From NCBI GenBank assembly GCA_947247005.1, contig OX365955.1, positions 21,371,322 to 21,435,321 of the forward strand: 64,000 nt of DNA. The letters run 5' to 3'. Positions 35,860 to 47,342 of the stretch are shown here, one piece after another. The translations under genes were made by a program, and so were the position numbers. Source of the stretch: Spisula solida. Lineage: Eukaryota > Mollusca > Bivalvia > Venerida > Mactridae. The number at the start of each line of letters is the position of its first letter. Within the stretch, counting starts at the first letter, position 1. The notes under the pieces were generated by a model, which did no database searches, was not told the origin of the DNA, and worked only from the letters and a program-made list of their open reading frames with translations.

Positions 35860-36310
35860 ATAACATGGGGTTTAATAATGGTCACGTCTTTGTCCACATG
35901 CATAACAGTTCTCAGCTGCTTGTGGGATGCAAGGCAGTATATTGGTAGATACATTATTCAAGGGAACCTTAGATAGGTTGTATTAAGGCTATCAGGTGCT
36001 ATTTAGTCTGTCTATACAGACCCTTTGTTATTTGAAGGAGACAAAATCTAGCTAAAATTGATAACAAAGTTATGATTATTGATTGACAAAATATTATTTA
36101 GTTGGGTAGCCAGACTAGATGCTGTTAGCTTGAATGATATTTTCCATGCCTTCTGGGATCGGCGTTAGTACTAATTGTTGTAGGTGGTGTAGGAAAAGTT
36201 TGGATGAAAAATCTCATCATGGTACCTATATTGCATCTTTGCATACAGGTGGCTATATGTATGTGACTAAAAATCATTGAAAAACTGCATTATAAGCTGG
36301 AGGAAAACAT
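35860..36310. other. Non-coding stretch
   Basis: Nothing seen. Confidence 0.4.
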
Positions 36311-36320
36311 ACGAAGGTAC

Positions 36321-36947
36321 TATACTCAACAATAAAAAAGAAACTTTACATTATTTTAGGTAAGATTTCCATTGACGCAACTTTAGTTGACTCTGTATTC
36401 ACCTAAAGGTCCCATGCATTGATAAAATTAGTGGTATGGTATGCAGTTCAAGAAATTAACAGTTTATGCAAACAGTTGACCAAAAACGCAACAGTAAATT
36501 AGCTCTTATTTTAATTCAAAGGGAGGTAATTTGAAACAAATCAATGTTTTACTCAAACTGCATTGACCAGCGTTAGACATTTTTAGTACCAAACTTGTTT
36601 TTCTTAACAACAATACATGTATTGATCAATACAACATTAAAAGAGGTCAAAAGCCCATGAACGGTTAGTTTGAATACTCATAATGCTACTTTAACAAAAT
36701 CAGTTATTCCCCTTTCCGTTCAGTAATTCTGTGTTGTTTTCCCTGGAATTCTTCAATGGGGTGGGCAGTTAAAATGACACTATGTCTGAACTTAGTTATT
36801 TCTTTAATGAGCATTAAAAAAAAATTAATTATAATATAAAAATACATAACACATGTTGTTGTCGAGTTATTTTCATCTACTGGTATTTAATGAGCATGGA
36901 AATATCAATATATGAATAATGTAAAGTTTCTTTTTTTGTTAAGTATA
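36321..36947. mobile_element. Tc1/mariner-like MITE
   Basis: Inverted ends of about 35 bp: TATACTCAACAATAAAAAAG on the left, and CTTTTTTTGTTAAGTATA on the right. A TA lies at each border, as for TA-targeting transposons. 627 bp without a transposase frame. Confidence 0.75.
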
Positions 36948-37069
36948 CAATGAAGGTGTAATAATAAACACAATATATTACCAAACACATACAAGCAGGG
37001 TAAGTGGGACTAATCTAGAAATCTATGATGCTACAATATCATCTATCATGTTCAATCAGGAATAAATAT

Positions 37070-37670
37070 AGAATCATGTCAAAAATCATTAATGTTTGTT
37101 TGTGGATTGAAAATGAACTATACCATGAAATATTGTGGTCCAATTTATATTTAATTTGTTACTTAGGAATGCACGACCTACGAAATATCATTTTTGTGGA
37201 TGAAAAATGAATGTCATCATTTAACATTGGGGTTCAATTTATATTTAATTTGTTAATTAGAAATGCACGACCTACAAAATAGCATTTTTTGGATAAAAAA
37301 TGAACTGTTCCATGAAATATTGGGCTTCAATTTATATTTAATTTGTTACTTAGGAATGCACGACCTACAAAATAGCAATTTTTGGATAAAAAATGAACTG
37401 TTCCATGAAATATTGGGCTTCAATTTATATTTAATTTGTTACTTAGGAATGCACGTACGACAAAATATCATTTTTGGGGATGAAAAATGAACTACATGTA
37501 TATCATTAAATAATTATTGGGGTTCAATTTATGTTTAATTTGTTACTTAGGAATGCACATACGACAAAATATCCTTTTTGTGTATGAAAAATGAACTACA
37601 TGTATATCATTAAATATTGGGGTTCAATTTATATTTAATTTGTTACTTTAGGAATGTTTGGCCCATAAAA
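37070..37670. repeat. About 93-bp tandem repeat, six to seven units
   Basis: Units contain TTCAATTTATATTTAATTTG, TTACTTAGGAATGCACGACC and a GATGAAAAATGAACT block. Outer units are diverged. Confidence 0.85.
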
Positions 37671-37689
37671 TAGCTTTTATACCAGAATC

Positions 37690-38930
37690 CACCAAATTTA
37701 ACATACATGAAAATGAAAGACTGTAAGGCAAGTGAAAATCCTAAAATATCACGTGAATTTGATCCAAGAAAACTAAAGGAAAATTTGGCAACAGAAGAGG
37801 TTACATGATCAATATCTATCATATGTTACACCAAATGTTATTTTCCAATATTTTCTGATTTATGACATGGTAAAAACATGGACTTGGAGCTAGCTGATTA
37901 AAAATTCACTTTCCCAGACAGTGAAAATGTTACAAAATTTTAATGTTTTACTGTAAAAATCACATTCATGTATTTTTGTTGGTATTAAATTTTGTGGGTT
38001 TTGATTTATTTTCTTGGGGTCGTTAATTCATGGACCATACAACATAGAAGGGTAAAACCATGTTTGGTAATTGGGAGTTTGATAAATCACAGCCATTAGA
38101 TTTCGTGGTCAAGTTTAACAACGAAATCAATGAAAATTTAACTCCCTCAAAAAATAACGATTTTACAGTAAAATTCGTAGCAGGTTCAGCAATTTGAAAT
38201 GAATGCAAGCTGATCATGCTTGGCCGTGTTTTAGGGAAATCGGAATGCTCGACATGTCAGATTGATTTATTCAAAATATTCCAAAATGACTTTAAGCATA
38301 CTGGTACAAAAATAAAATATGATTTGTGAGAAATTAGGAACGCTGGTGTTAAATTGATTTATTCAAAATAACCCAAAATGACTTTATGCATGCTAAAAAT
38401 AAAATATGTATATAGGGAAGTTTGATGTGAATAAGTAAGAAGACATTCAGTCCATCAGCATTGATACCCGTGTAATTACAGAACAAGGAAATGAAAGTTC
38501 TAGAACCGTGTTTAGAGTTCGCTCACAATTTTTTGTATGAAACTTATAATGGAACTATTTAAGCTACAATAATCAACGAAAGCATCTTTTATCTGGTCCT
38601 TGAAGCTTTTATAATCTGGAAAATGTTACTCAACTAAATGTTTAATGTTATTAAAAGGAAAAATAGAGGTTTTTGACATTAGCAAACCACAGCATTGCAC
38701 CTTCCCAAGAACATCCTTGGAACAGACAGCATTGTTATTACATTTATCTTGTAATTTAATTCCATTACAGTTTTAAATGAATTCAATTTTAGACAACATT
38801 AAACCCTCTCCATGAAACGTCTGAAATTGTCGGAGACATATCAATCAAGACATTATCACTATATCTGTCAATACTCTTTAGTTATTGATTCTGTAGTTCC
38901 AATTTCCAGACAAACATAGGATTTGAAGAA
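37690..38930. other. Intergenic or intronic region
   Basis: No array or gene seen. A short duplicated phrase (TTGATTTATTCAAAATA) occurs near 38262 and 38355. Confidence 0.4.
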
Positions 38931-39190
38931 ACTAGAGATGTTTGTGAAACATGTATACCCCGTTTGGCAGCCGAAGTGTCATTTATGTTAAGTGATATAG
39001 TGACCTTGACATTGAACCTACTGACCTACTGACCTCAAAATCAACAAGGGTTGTCTGCTGATAATGACCAAGTACCCTGTAAAGTTTGAAGCTTAACCAG
39101 TTTTGAGTTATTGATTGTAAACCATTTGGTCCACAGACAGACCAAGTTATCTGCGCAAAACAATATATCGTCGACCGGCATCAAAACCCT
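38930..39190. repeat. Dispersed bivalve-type repeat
   Basis: Begins GAGATGTTTGTGAAACATGT, CCCCGTTTGGCAGCC, and runs through GTGACCTTGACATTGAACC to TTGGTCCACAGACAGACCAA. I associate this consensus with bivalve genomes (recalled knowledge, not checked). Confidence 0.6.
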
Positions 39191-39199
39191 CGTATAATT

Positions 39200-40280
39200 T
39201 ATTTGCAGGTTTTCAGGAGAGACAAAAAATTGTTTTCATGAAAATGCAATCGACGAATCTAATCAAATTTTTGCCTTTTCTATACCTTTATGATTGAACA
39301 TGTCAAGGTAAGAGCTATATTTCTATTATTTTGTGAATTTCACATACGATATTTGGGAATTGCAAATTGACAATTCTTTCATTATACGAGTTACATTTGT
39401 GACGTATATTTAACACAATAGGAGGATTAGGCACTGCTTAGCTGTTTACCATATACCTATCACATGGCAAACAATGTTAAATGTAGGACAGAGCTCACTC
39501 GAAGGCATATATCCTAAAATAAGACTTAATTCGAAAATCTCGTATCTTTTTGCTAATGGTCAATGAACGTGTAATTCGAAAAGCTTGTATATTATAAACA
39601 CTATTATAAAACAATACACCTTGTCATTATCACTATATTTAAACTTAAAAGTTTGTGTTTCTTTTAAATCGTTTGTTTAGCCTTTTAAGTTTCATTTTTC
39701 ATATTGTTCTTTTCATCGCTTGCATATGTTTTCGTGAGATATACAAGGTTTTCGAAGTACAGAAAAATTGACAAATGAACATACAGTATTTGGTCACGTG
39801 CGTCTTACTTCACTTTCTGATTGGATAGAATGTCCAGCATTTTCGCTGCCGATGAAGCACGCCGTGCATAAGCGGAATGAAAAAAAAAGTTTTTTCGGCA
39901 AAATCATTCTAGGAGGGTTTCGATGCCGGCCGACGATACACCTCTTCATCTACCAAGGGAGAGATAGGAACTATCCAATACAACCTCCATGATTTGAGAG
40001 TTTTTCTTTAAAATAGATCTATAATTTTCAGGATTTAAAATAGTAAATATTAGATATGCATTCCACAGTGTAGTCAAATACGTGTGTAATAGTGTGACAA
40101 GTTAGTGTTAAACAACAGTTAGGGTGTGTGTGCAAGTATTAGGGTCTCATGGCGGGTGCAAGGGGCTTAAAACGAGGGGTGCAATATAGTAGTTCTAAAT
40201 AGTGCAGAGGCAGACGACACTTGTCTAGATATAGCATACCATAAATGTAGAAGATTTATGTACTAGTACGTGTTTTACGC
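39200..40280. other. Non-coding stretch
   Basis: Between the dispersed repeat and terminal exon B. No feature supported. A less AT-rich patch occurs at 39790-39960. Confidence 0.4.
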
Positions 40281-40283
40281 CTG

Positions 40284-40453
40284 CTATCGATAGTACTTCA
40301 CATCTTTTGATTTCCCGTCTTTGAATGTGATCCAATAGTAGTACGAAGATACAACAACGACAACTAGTCTGGCGATGAGTGCCACGACAACTGAACACAG
40401 GAATGAGGCTGGGGATGTAGCAGGTAACCGTGGCAACCATGAACTCATCAACA
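40284..40453 (-). CDS. Terminal exon B of a multi-pass membrane protein (alternative)
   Basis: Acceptor CTTTTTTGTGTCCGCAG before 40453. It enters one base into a codon and codes 55 residues to TAG at 40284-40286: VLMSSWLPRLPATSPAS, a strongly hydrophobic helix (FLCSVVVALIARLVVVVVSS), then YYYWITFKDGKSKDVKYYR. It joins exon A in frame (G|TG). Its lysine-rich cytosolic-looking tail differs from that of exon C. I do not recognise the family; a MARVEL-like four-helix protein is one possibility. Confidence 0.6.
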
Positions 40454-41219
40454 CTGCGGACACAAAAAAGACAATGTGCACACAGTAACAAACAGTTTTA
40501 CGAATAAACAGTAAAAAAAACACATCAGCCAAGACTGATAAACAGTGAAAAATAAACACATCAGCCAAGACTGACAACAAAACCTTATTTTTATAAAGTA
40601 AAATAATTACACAATAAAAGGTCGGAACACATGGAGTTTACAAACACAATCAAATTTTTATAAATAATACCATTGATATAACGAAACATAATATTTGGCA
40701 TAAAGTGATTCATGACTTAAAGAGGACGTGACAAAATTTTTTATTCCTTTCCAGTGAAACATGCACAGATCTGGTTTATCTGAGAGGAGGTCTGATCTGC
40801 TGTTTGTTCTTAGCAAGTGGTAACACCAGCTTTTTGCTCAGGGGTCCGGTGTCCAACCGTCTCTTTTTCTCAGAGGGTTGTCATCTACATTGTACATTGA
40901 AGCGGTCACACTTGATCACTTCACAAAGGGTCATAATCAGACTGACTTAGCCCTGACAAACTAGCGTTAATAATACATAAGATAACTACATTTTTGTCAA
41001 AATTCCGGTCCCCCCTCTGGATATGCGCATGTCCAATGTTGATGTCATTGCCATGTTCATTTTGTGGACAAAATCAATAGGATGACAGTCATGCCTGGCA
41101 AGTTTGGATTCAGACTTTTAACTTTTTCAACCAGGATCATTCTGAATGTCTGTTTGAGGTGAATTTATTCATCTTAGCATTTGTCAGACAGAATATATGT
41201 TCAGTCTTACAGGCTATCA

Positions 41220-41815
41220 GTCTTCGTCAGACTGAAAGTCCAATGTCAGTGTGAATGTCCAATGTCAGTGTGAATGTCTAATGTCAGTGTGAATGTCCAA
41301 TGTCAGTGTGAATGTCCAATGTCAGTGTGAATGTCCAATGTCAGTGTGAATGTCCAATGTCAGTGTGAATGTCAAATGTCAGTATGAATATCCAATGTCA
41401 GTGTGAATGTCAAATGTTGGTGTGAATGTCCAATGTCAGTCTGAATGTCCAATGTCAGTCTGAATGTCCAATGTCGGTGTGAATGTCCAATGTCGGTGTG
41501 AATGTCCAATGTCTGTGTGAATGTCCAATGTTGGTGTGAATGTCAAATGTATGTGTGAATGTCCAATGTCGGTGTGAATGTCCAATGTCTCTGTGAATGT
41601 CCAATGTCAGTATGAATGTCCAATGTTGGTGTGAATGTCAAATGTCTGTGTGAATGGCCAATGTCAGTGTGAATGTCCAATGTTGGTGTGAATGTCAAAT
41701 GTCAGTGTGAATGTCCAATGTCTGTGTGAATGTCCAATGTCAGTGTGAATGTCCAATGTCCGTCTGAATGTCTAATGTCCGTCTGAATGTCTAATGTCAG
41801 TCTGAATGTCCAACA
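41220..41815. repeat. 19-bp minisatellite
   Basis: About 31 units of TGAATGTCCAATGTCAGTG with single-base variants, in the putative intron between exons A and B. Confidence 0.95.
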
Positions 41816-42104
41816 TGTTTAAAAATATTCTGGAAGGCTTGAGAACAATAGAATATTGTAAAACATCTCAATCTATAATATTATATGAAATATGTATGTA
41901 CATACATGTATATTGTAACTGCATAATATTGGGATTAAAAAGTTAAATCACAAAAACATTGTGAACCAACTATATGTAACACTGTATTTTATCTATACTT
42001 GTTTGAATGTGTGTGTGTTGTTCTATAGACTCTAATGACAGCTGATTCAATGTGAGATACACAACATGGGAGTCTTATCTGGTTTTCAAATTACAGTTAT
42101 CATC

Positions 42105-42790
42105 AACTGTAATCCCTGGAAGTTATCAATAAGTAATTCTCTCTTATAACTGGAAGTTATCAAATAAGTAATTCACTATAATCACTGGAAGTTATCAAAT
42201 ACGTAATTCACTATAATCACTGGAAGTTATGAATAAGTAATTCTCTCTAATCACTGTAAATTAGCAATAAGTAATTCTCTCTAATCACTGGAAGTTATCA
42301 ATAAATAATTCTTTATAATCACTGAAAGTCAATAAGTAATTCCCTCTAATCGCTGGAAGTTATCAATAAGTAATTCTCTATAATCACTGGAAGTTATCAA
42401 TAAGTAATTCTCTCTAATCAGTGAAAGTTATCAATAAGTAATTCTCTCTAATCACTGGAATTTATCAATTAGTAATTCTCTCTAATCACTGGAATTTATC
42501 AATAAGTAGTTCTCTCTAATCACTGAAAGTTATCAATTAGTAATTCTCTCTAATCACTGGAAGTTATCAATTAGTAATTCTCTCTAATCACTGGAAGTTA
42601 TCAATTAGTAATTCTCACTAATCACTGGAAGTTATCAATAAGTAATTCACTCTATCACTGGAAGTTATCAATAAGTAATTCTCTCAAATCAGTGAAAGTT
42701 ATCAATTAGTAATTCTTTCTAATCAGTGGAAGTCATCAAGATGTAATTCTCTCTTATCACTGGAAGTTATCAATAAGTAATTTTCTCAGA
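42105..42790. repeat. 34-bp minisatellite
   Basis: About 20 units of AATCACTGGAAGTTATCAAT plus AAGTAATTCTCTCT, with indels. Same putative intron as the 19-bp array. Confidence 0.95.
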
Positions 42791-43659
42791 AACATTTCAC
42801 TTCAAATACTAACAACATGCCTGCTATAAATGATTACCCTGGATAACTGATTGAAAAACAACCACTGATTTATCTTAAGTGACAGAAAATATTAGCTACA
42901 GACAATCTTAAAAAATCTGTAAGACCATCAATCATTCAGTGTTAATGAGAACCATAACCTTGTTGTCAGAATTAATGTGATGAATGAAAAACAGAACACA
43001 AACTAATGAGAAAAACATCAGATCTACACAGAAATTTATAAAAAAAAATCCGAAACAAATTGAAGATGAACTTTTTGGAAGGATAAAAATTGCTAGTTAT
43101 TGTTCCTTTGCTTGACATTTATGATTACAAAGCTCAACTTCTAAATCTCCTTGAACCCACAAGTCTTTTATCATTATCACAAATGAAAGTTTTTTTTCCA
43201 GATTTCTTTGACCAAAGTTAAACAGTTTCCATGGTAACAGTTAAGACAGATAGGGTAATTTAAGGAGATTATTAAAGAGACAAAAATAAATGTGGGACAT
43301 GATTATTCTCCAAGAAATCTTAACTAAAATAGCTGGTTTTTAAAACTATCTTCAGGCAATTTTTTTTTATTTTTTGGTTTATGATAATTGAAAAAAAATT
43401 GCTGACAGAATTAAGGAAAGGAACAAATCAACAAGAGGGCGTAAAAGGTCGTTCACACAAAAGTTAGTGAGTGACCTTAAGGGGCCGTTCAGCCCTCCCG
43501 AGTATAGAGTACTGAATGTGTTCAAGTTGCTTGTAATTTCTTGTATATGTTAGTTTCTCACTTCAAAATCAAAGCGCTGAAAGCATCTTAATGTTCTTGG
43601 CCAATGGAGAGCTGCAAAAGCCCTAAGGTCAATGCAGTGAATATGAAAATGAATTAGAA

Positions 43660-43975
43660 AAACAATAAATACAATTTAAATTTTCATTAGACGAATGACA
43701 ATTTATAAAAGTAAGCCATTGTGATAAGAATTAAACTTGTTTACTAAATATAATATCATGTAATCATTCAAAGAATGAGTTATCAAAACAATAAATACAA
43801 TTTTTTTATACAATTTATTTCTTCATCAAGTAAAAGACCATTACATTTTATGAGAAAGTGATTGTAAGAATTTAAAGATTGTTTGCTGAATGCAATAAGA
43901 TGTGACCATTTTAACAATGATACAGCATACTCAGGAAATGATATGTTACAGTCATTTACAGCATTACCTTTAGTC
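43660..43975. repeat. Diverged tandem duplication of about 130 bp
   Basis: Two blocks starting AAACAATAAATACAATTT (43660 and 43787) share similar downstream sequence. Confidence 0.45.
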
Positions 43976-44069
43976 ATGTTCTGTATGAAGCCAGCCTAGT
44001 AACATGTGCGTGCCAAATAACACATACTGCATTGTTAGCATGCTTAACCACTAACTCCATAGATACCTA

Positions 44070-45185
44070 ATCCTTATACCTACAGTTGCCCTAGACTTGT
44101 TGGACCATGTACACACCTAATCCTTATACCTATATTATCCCGAGACTGGTTGGACCATTGTACACTATCTATATCTATAGTATCCCCAGACCTGTTGGAC
44201 CATGTACACTATCTATACCTATAGTATCCTGAGACTTGTTGGACCATGTACACTATCTATACCTATAGTATCCCGAGACTTGTTGGACCATGTACACTAT
44301 CTATACCTATAGTATCCCCAGACTTGTTGGACCATGTACACTATCTATACCTATAGTATCCTGAGACTTGTTGGACCATGTACACTATCTATACCTATAG
44401 TATCCCGAGACTTGTTGGACCATGTACACTATCTATACCTATAGTATCCCGAGACTTGTTGGACCATGTACACTATCTATACCTATAGTATCCCGAGACT
44501 TGTTGGACCATGTACACTATCTATACCTATAGTATCCTGAGACTTGTTGGACCATGTACACTATCTATACCTATAGTATCCTGAGACTTGTTGGACCATG
44601 TACACTATCTATATCTATAGTATCCCAAGACTTGTTGGACCATGTACACTATCTATACCTATAGTATCCTGAGACTTGTTGGACCATGTACACTATCTAT
44701 ATCTATAGTATCCCAAGACTTGTTGGACCATGTACACTATCTATACCTATAGTATCCTGAGACTTGTTGGACCATGTACACTATCTATACCTATAGTATC
44801 CTGAGACTTGTTGGACCATGTACACTATCTATATCTATAGTATCCCGAGACTTGTTGAACCATGTACACTATCTATACCTATAGTATCCCAAGACCTGTT
44901 GGACCATGTACACTATCTATACCTATAGTATCCTGAGACTTGTTGGACCATGTACACTATCTATACCTATAGTATCCCAAGACTTGTTGGACCATGTACA
45001 CTATCTATATCTATAGTATCCCAAGACTGGTTGGACCATTGTACACTATCTATACCTATAGTATCCCAAGACTTGTTTAACCATGTACACTATCTATACC
45101 TATATTATCCCGAGACTGGTTGGACCATTGTACACTATCTATACCTATAGTATCCCGATGCTTGTTGGACCATGTACATTACTTC
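44070..45185. repeat. 44-bp minisatellite
   Basis: About 25 units of GTTGGACCATGTACACTATC, TATACCTATAGTATCCTGAG, ACTT. The centre is homogeneous and the edges are degenerate. Confidence 0.95.
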
Positions 45186-45289
45186 CATACAGGTGAATTG
45201 GTGAATATCACCTGTGTACTAATGAAGCAAAAATAGGCAGCACCGATGATTGAGTAAAGAGTTAATGAAAGAATCAGAATTTTATCACA

Positions 45290-45725
45290 ATATGAAGATT
45301 TATTGATAAGCCAATATTTCAAGGTCAAAGTTTAGGAAATACTATTCATAGTTCAATGAGTCAAGGTCAAAGCTCGAGATAGGTTATGTATAGGTTAAAG
45401 CTCAAGATATGCTATTAATAGGTCAATGCATGAGTTCAAGGTCAAATTTAGGTCAAGATATGCTATTCATACGTCAATAATACAAGGTCAAAGGTCAAGA
45501 TATGTTTAATGTAAGTAAATGAATCAATGTCAAAGCTCAAGATAGGCTATTCATATACCAATGAGTCAAGGTCAAAGCTCCAGACATGCTACTTGTAGGT
45601 CAATGAATCAAGATCAAGACTCAAGGTCAAAGCTCAAAATATGTGATGTATAGGTCAAGGAGTCAAGGTCAAAGATGAAGATATGATATCTATAACTCAA
45701 CGAATCAAGGTCAAAGTTAAACCCA
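45290..45725. repeat. Degenerate about 44-bp repeat
   Basis: Recurrent AAGGTCAAAGCTCAAGATAT, GCTATTCATAGGTCAATGAG phrases, about 10 units with many changes. Confidence 0.8.
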
Positions 45726-45850
45726 GTTATATGTTGTGAATGAACCAAGCATACAATATAATCAAGCTTCACCACAGACATCAAGTAACTGATACATTTA
45801 TAATGTCATAGCAACCAATATATATCACCATAGCAACCAATAAAACATAC

Positions 45851-45952
45851 CACATGACTGTAAGGTGAAAAAGACCACACTTGAAAGTAGTGTCATTCTG
45901 ATCACATTTCTATCTGATGCTTGAACAGTACTCCAGTATATTACTGAGATAC
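45851..45952 (-). CDS. Exon A of a multi-pass membrane protein
   Basis: 102 bases between ATATATTTTAG and TGTG|GTATGT. It enters and leaves one base into a codon. It reads ISVIYWSTVQASDRNVIRMT, LLSSVVFFTLQSC, part loop and part membrane helix. Its exit phase fits terminal exons B and C. Upstream exons are not certain; the exon at 62996-63103 is on the same strand but its exit phase (0) would need at least one exon between. Confidence 0.5.
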
Positions 45953-46033
45953 CTAAAATATATAACAATGTCATATTACCGTAAGTAAGAAGTACACAAA
46001 CTCATGATGTTATAATTGAAATAATAAATAGGA

Positions 46034-46170
46034 AGCTGTGCTTTGTTGTGTTATAAAATATAGGCACTCGTTTGAATGCGTACATTAAATTACTCCTGCT
46101 ACGCACTTGTGATTTAATTACTACGCATCCAGACACGTGCCTTTATTTTATTACGCAACAAAGCACAGCT
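46034..46170. repeat. Fold-back element
   Basis: Arms AGCTGTGCTTTGTTG (left) and CAACAAAGCACAGCT (right), with further pairing inward over TATAAAATATAGGCAC. 137 bp. Confidence 0.75.
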
Positions 46171-46644
46171 ACATATCAATTATTATTCCCACTCGACCAC
46201 CCACTACATTATCCAATATAATAATCCCTATTTTATCAGTTGATTAAACAATAACTGCATACTAATTGACTTCCCTATGGAAACGTCATACTTCATCCAG
46301 ACAGAGCTACCAGAAACTGCAGGCTCTCATCTGTGAAGTACTAATCATATCTCAGACATGGAATAATGCAGATTCTAAGAGATCGAGCCTTTGATCTTGT
46401 TGAGTGCCAACTTCATAGATATATGATTACAAAGTGGCCAATGTAGCCAAGAAAATTCCAAACAGAATCGTGATAATGTGTATAAAAGATAAGTAAATGC
46501 TCTGTATCAATACATTGATTATAATCAGTCAACATACACGATTTACACATTTAGATACTCGATACTATAAATAGATTATTCAGGTCAGTCAGTCACTTGT
46601 TTACATAAACATTGCAAATTCTCGTATTAATGTCTTATATATTT

Positions 46645-46855
46645 TAATAGATACATTTTTATCATATGTTTGACGTCGCGGCAGCGTAATAAAGCCATTA
46701 TTTATTTTTGATAATACACTAGTGTAATAAAGCTTTGACGTGACGTCACTCAAAGTATAGGCGACGTCGTCAAAGTTGCGCGTTTATTATAGTGAAAATA
46801 AGTAGCTATTTTTATGTTTCGGCTAGAAATGGCTAACATATGATAAAAAAGAACA
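46645..46855. repeat. Probable inverted-repeat element with CRE-like sites
   Basis: TTTTTATCATATGTT near 46645 mirrors AACATATGATAAAAAA near 46838. The interior is rich in TGACGTC/GACGTCA motifs. Confidence 0.5.
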
Positions 46856-46880
46856 TAACATTGGTGACTTTCAACATTGG

Positions 46881-46965
46881 ATTTATTAAACTCGTTGAAT
46901 AAAATCGATAAAATGCTCGGCAGAGCCTCACATTTTATTATTTTATTCAACTTGTTTAATAAATT
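46881..46965. repeat. Short palindrome, about 35-bp stem
   Basis: ATTTATTAAACTCGTTGAAT at the left mirrors ATTCAACTTGTTTAATAAAT at the right around a loop near 46915. Confidence 0.75.
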
Positions 46966-47004
46966 CGATATGAAAAGACACTCATGTAATATCCTCTATG
47001 TATT

Positions 47005-47021
47005 ACGTGTATAAGTATGTT
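47005..47021. repeat. Target-site duplication of the L1-type LINE, 3' side
   Basis: ACGTGTATAAGTATGTT, identical to 59054-59070. It directly abuts the element's poly(A) (poly(T) on the plus strand). Confidence 0.9.
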
Positions 47022-47029
47022 TTTTTTTT

Positions 47030-47075
47030 TTTCATTTGAGGCCCCTTTCGGGTTACCCCGTTTATTTTTTCATTT
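47030..47075 (-). other. LINE 3' terminal hairpin
   Basis: Just before the poly(A), the minus strand reads CGGGGTAACCCGAAAGGGGC. It can fold as CGGG-GTAA-CCCG or as CCC-GAAA-GGG, both with GNRA tetraloops. Such 3' hairpins are recognised by the reverse transcriptase in several LINE clades. Function here is inference. Confidence 0.45.
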
Positions 47076-47342
47076 ATAATACATTTAACAACAAGATAGA
47101 AACAATATTTCAATTACATGCAAACATTTTATCATTTTGCTGTCAAATGTATATTCAACAATGTTTTTCATATATGATTTTGTCCCATTTATTTTTCATA
47201 TGTTTATGAAGTTTAAAAAATAAGATAATGGAAGTTTTCAAAAAGATATAAAGTAAAAGGGGGGGTGGGGGTTTGACCGTATCATCTATGAAGTTATAAA
47301 TATATCTTTAATATGTGAAGTGTAAAAAACACAAAAAAAACA

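Noticed and set aside
44070..45185. CRISPR-like regular array
   Set aside because: Units are contiguous with no variable spacers; an ordinary minisatellite in a eukaryotic intron.
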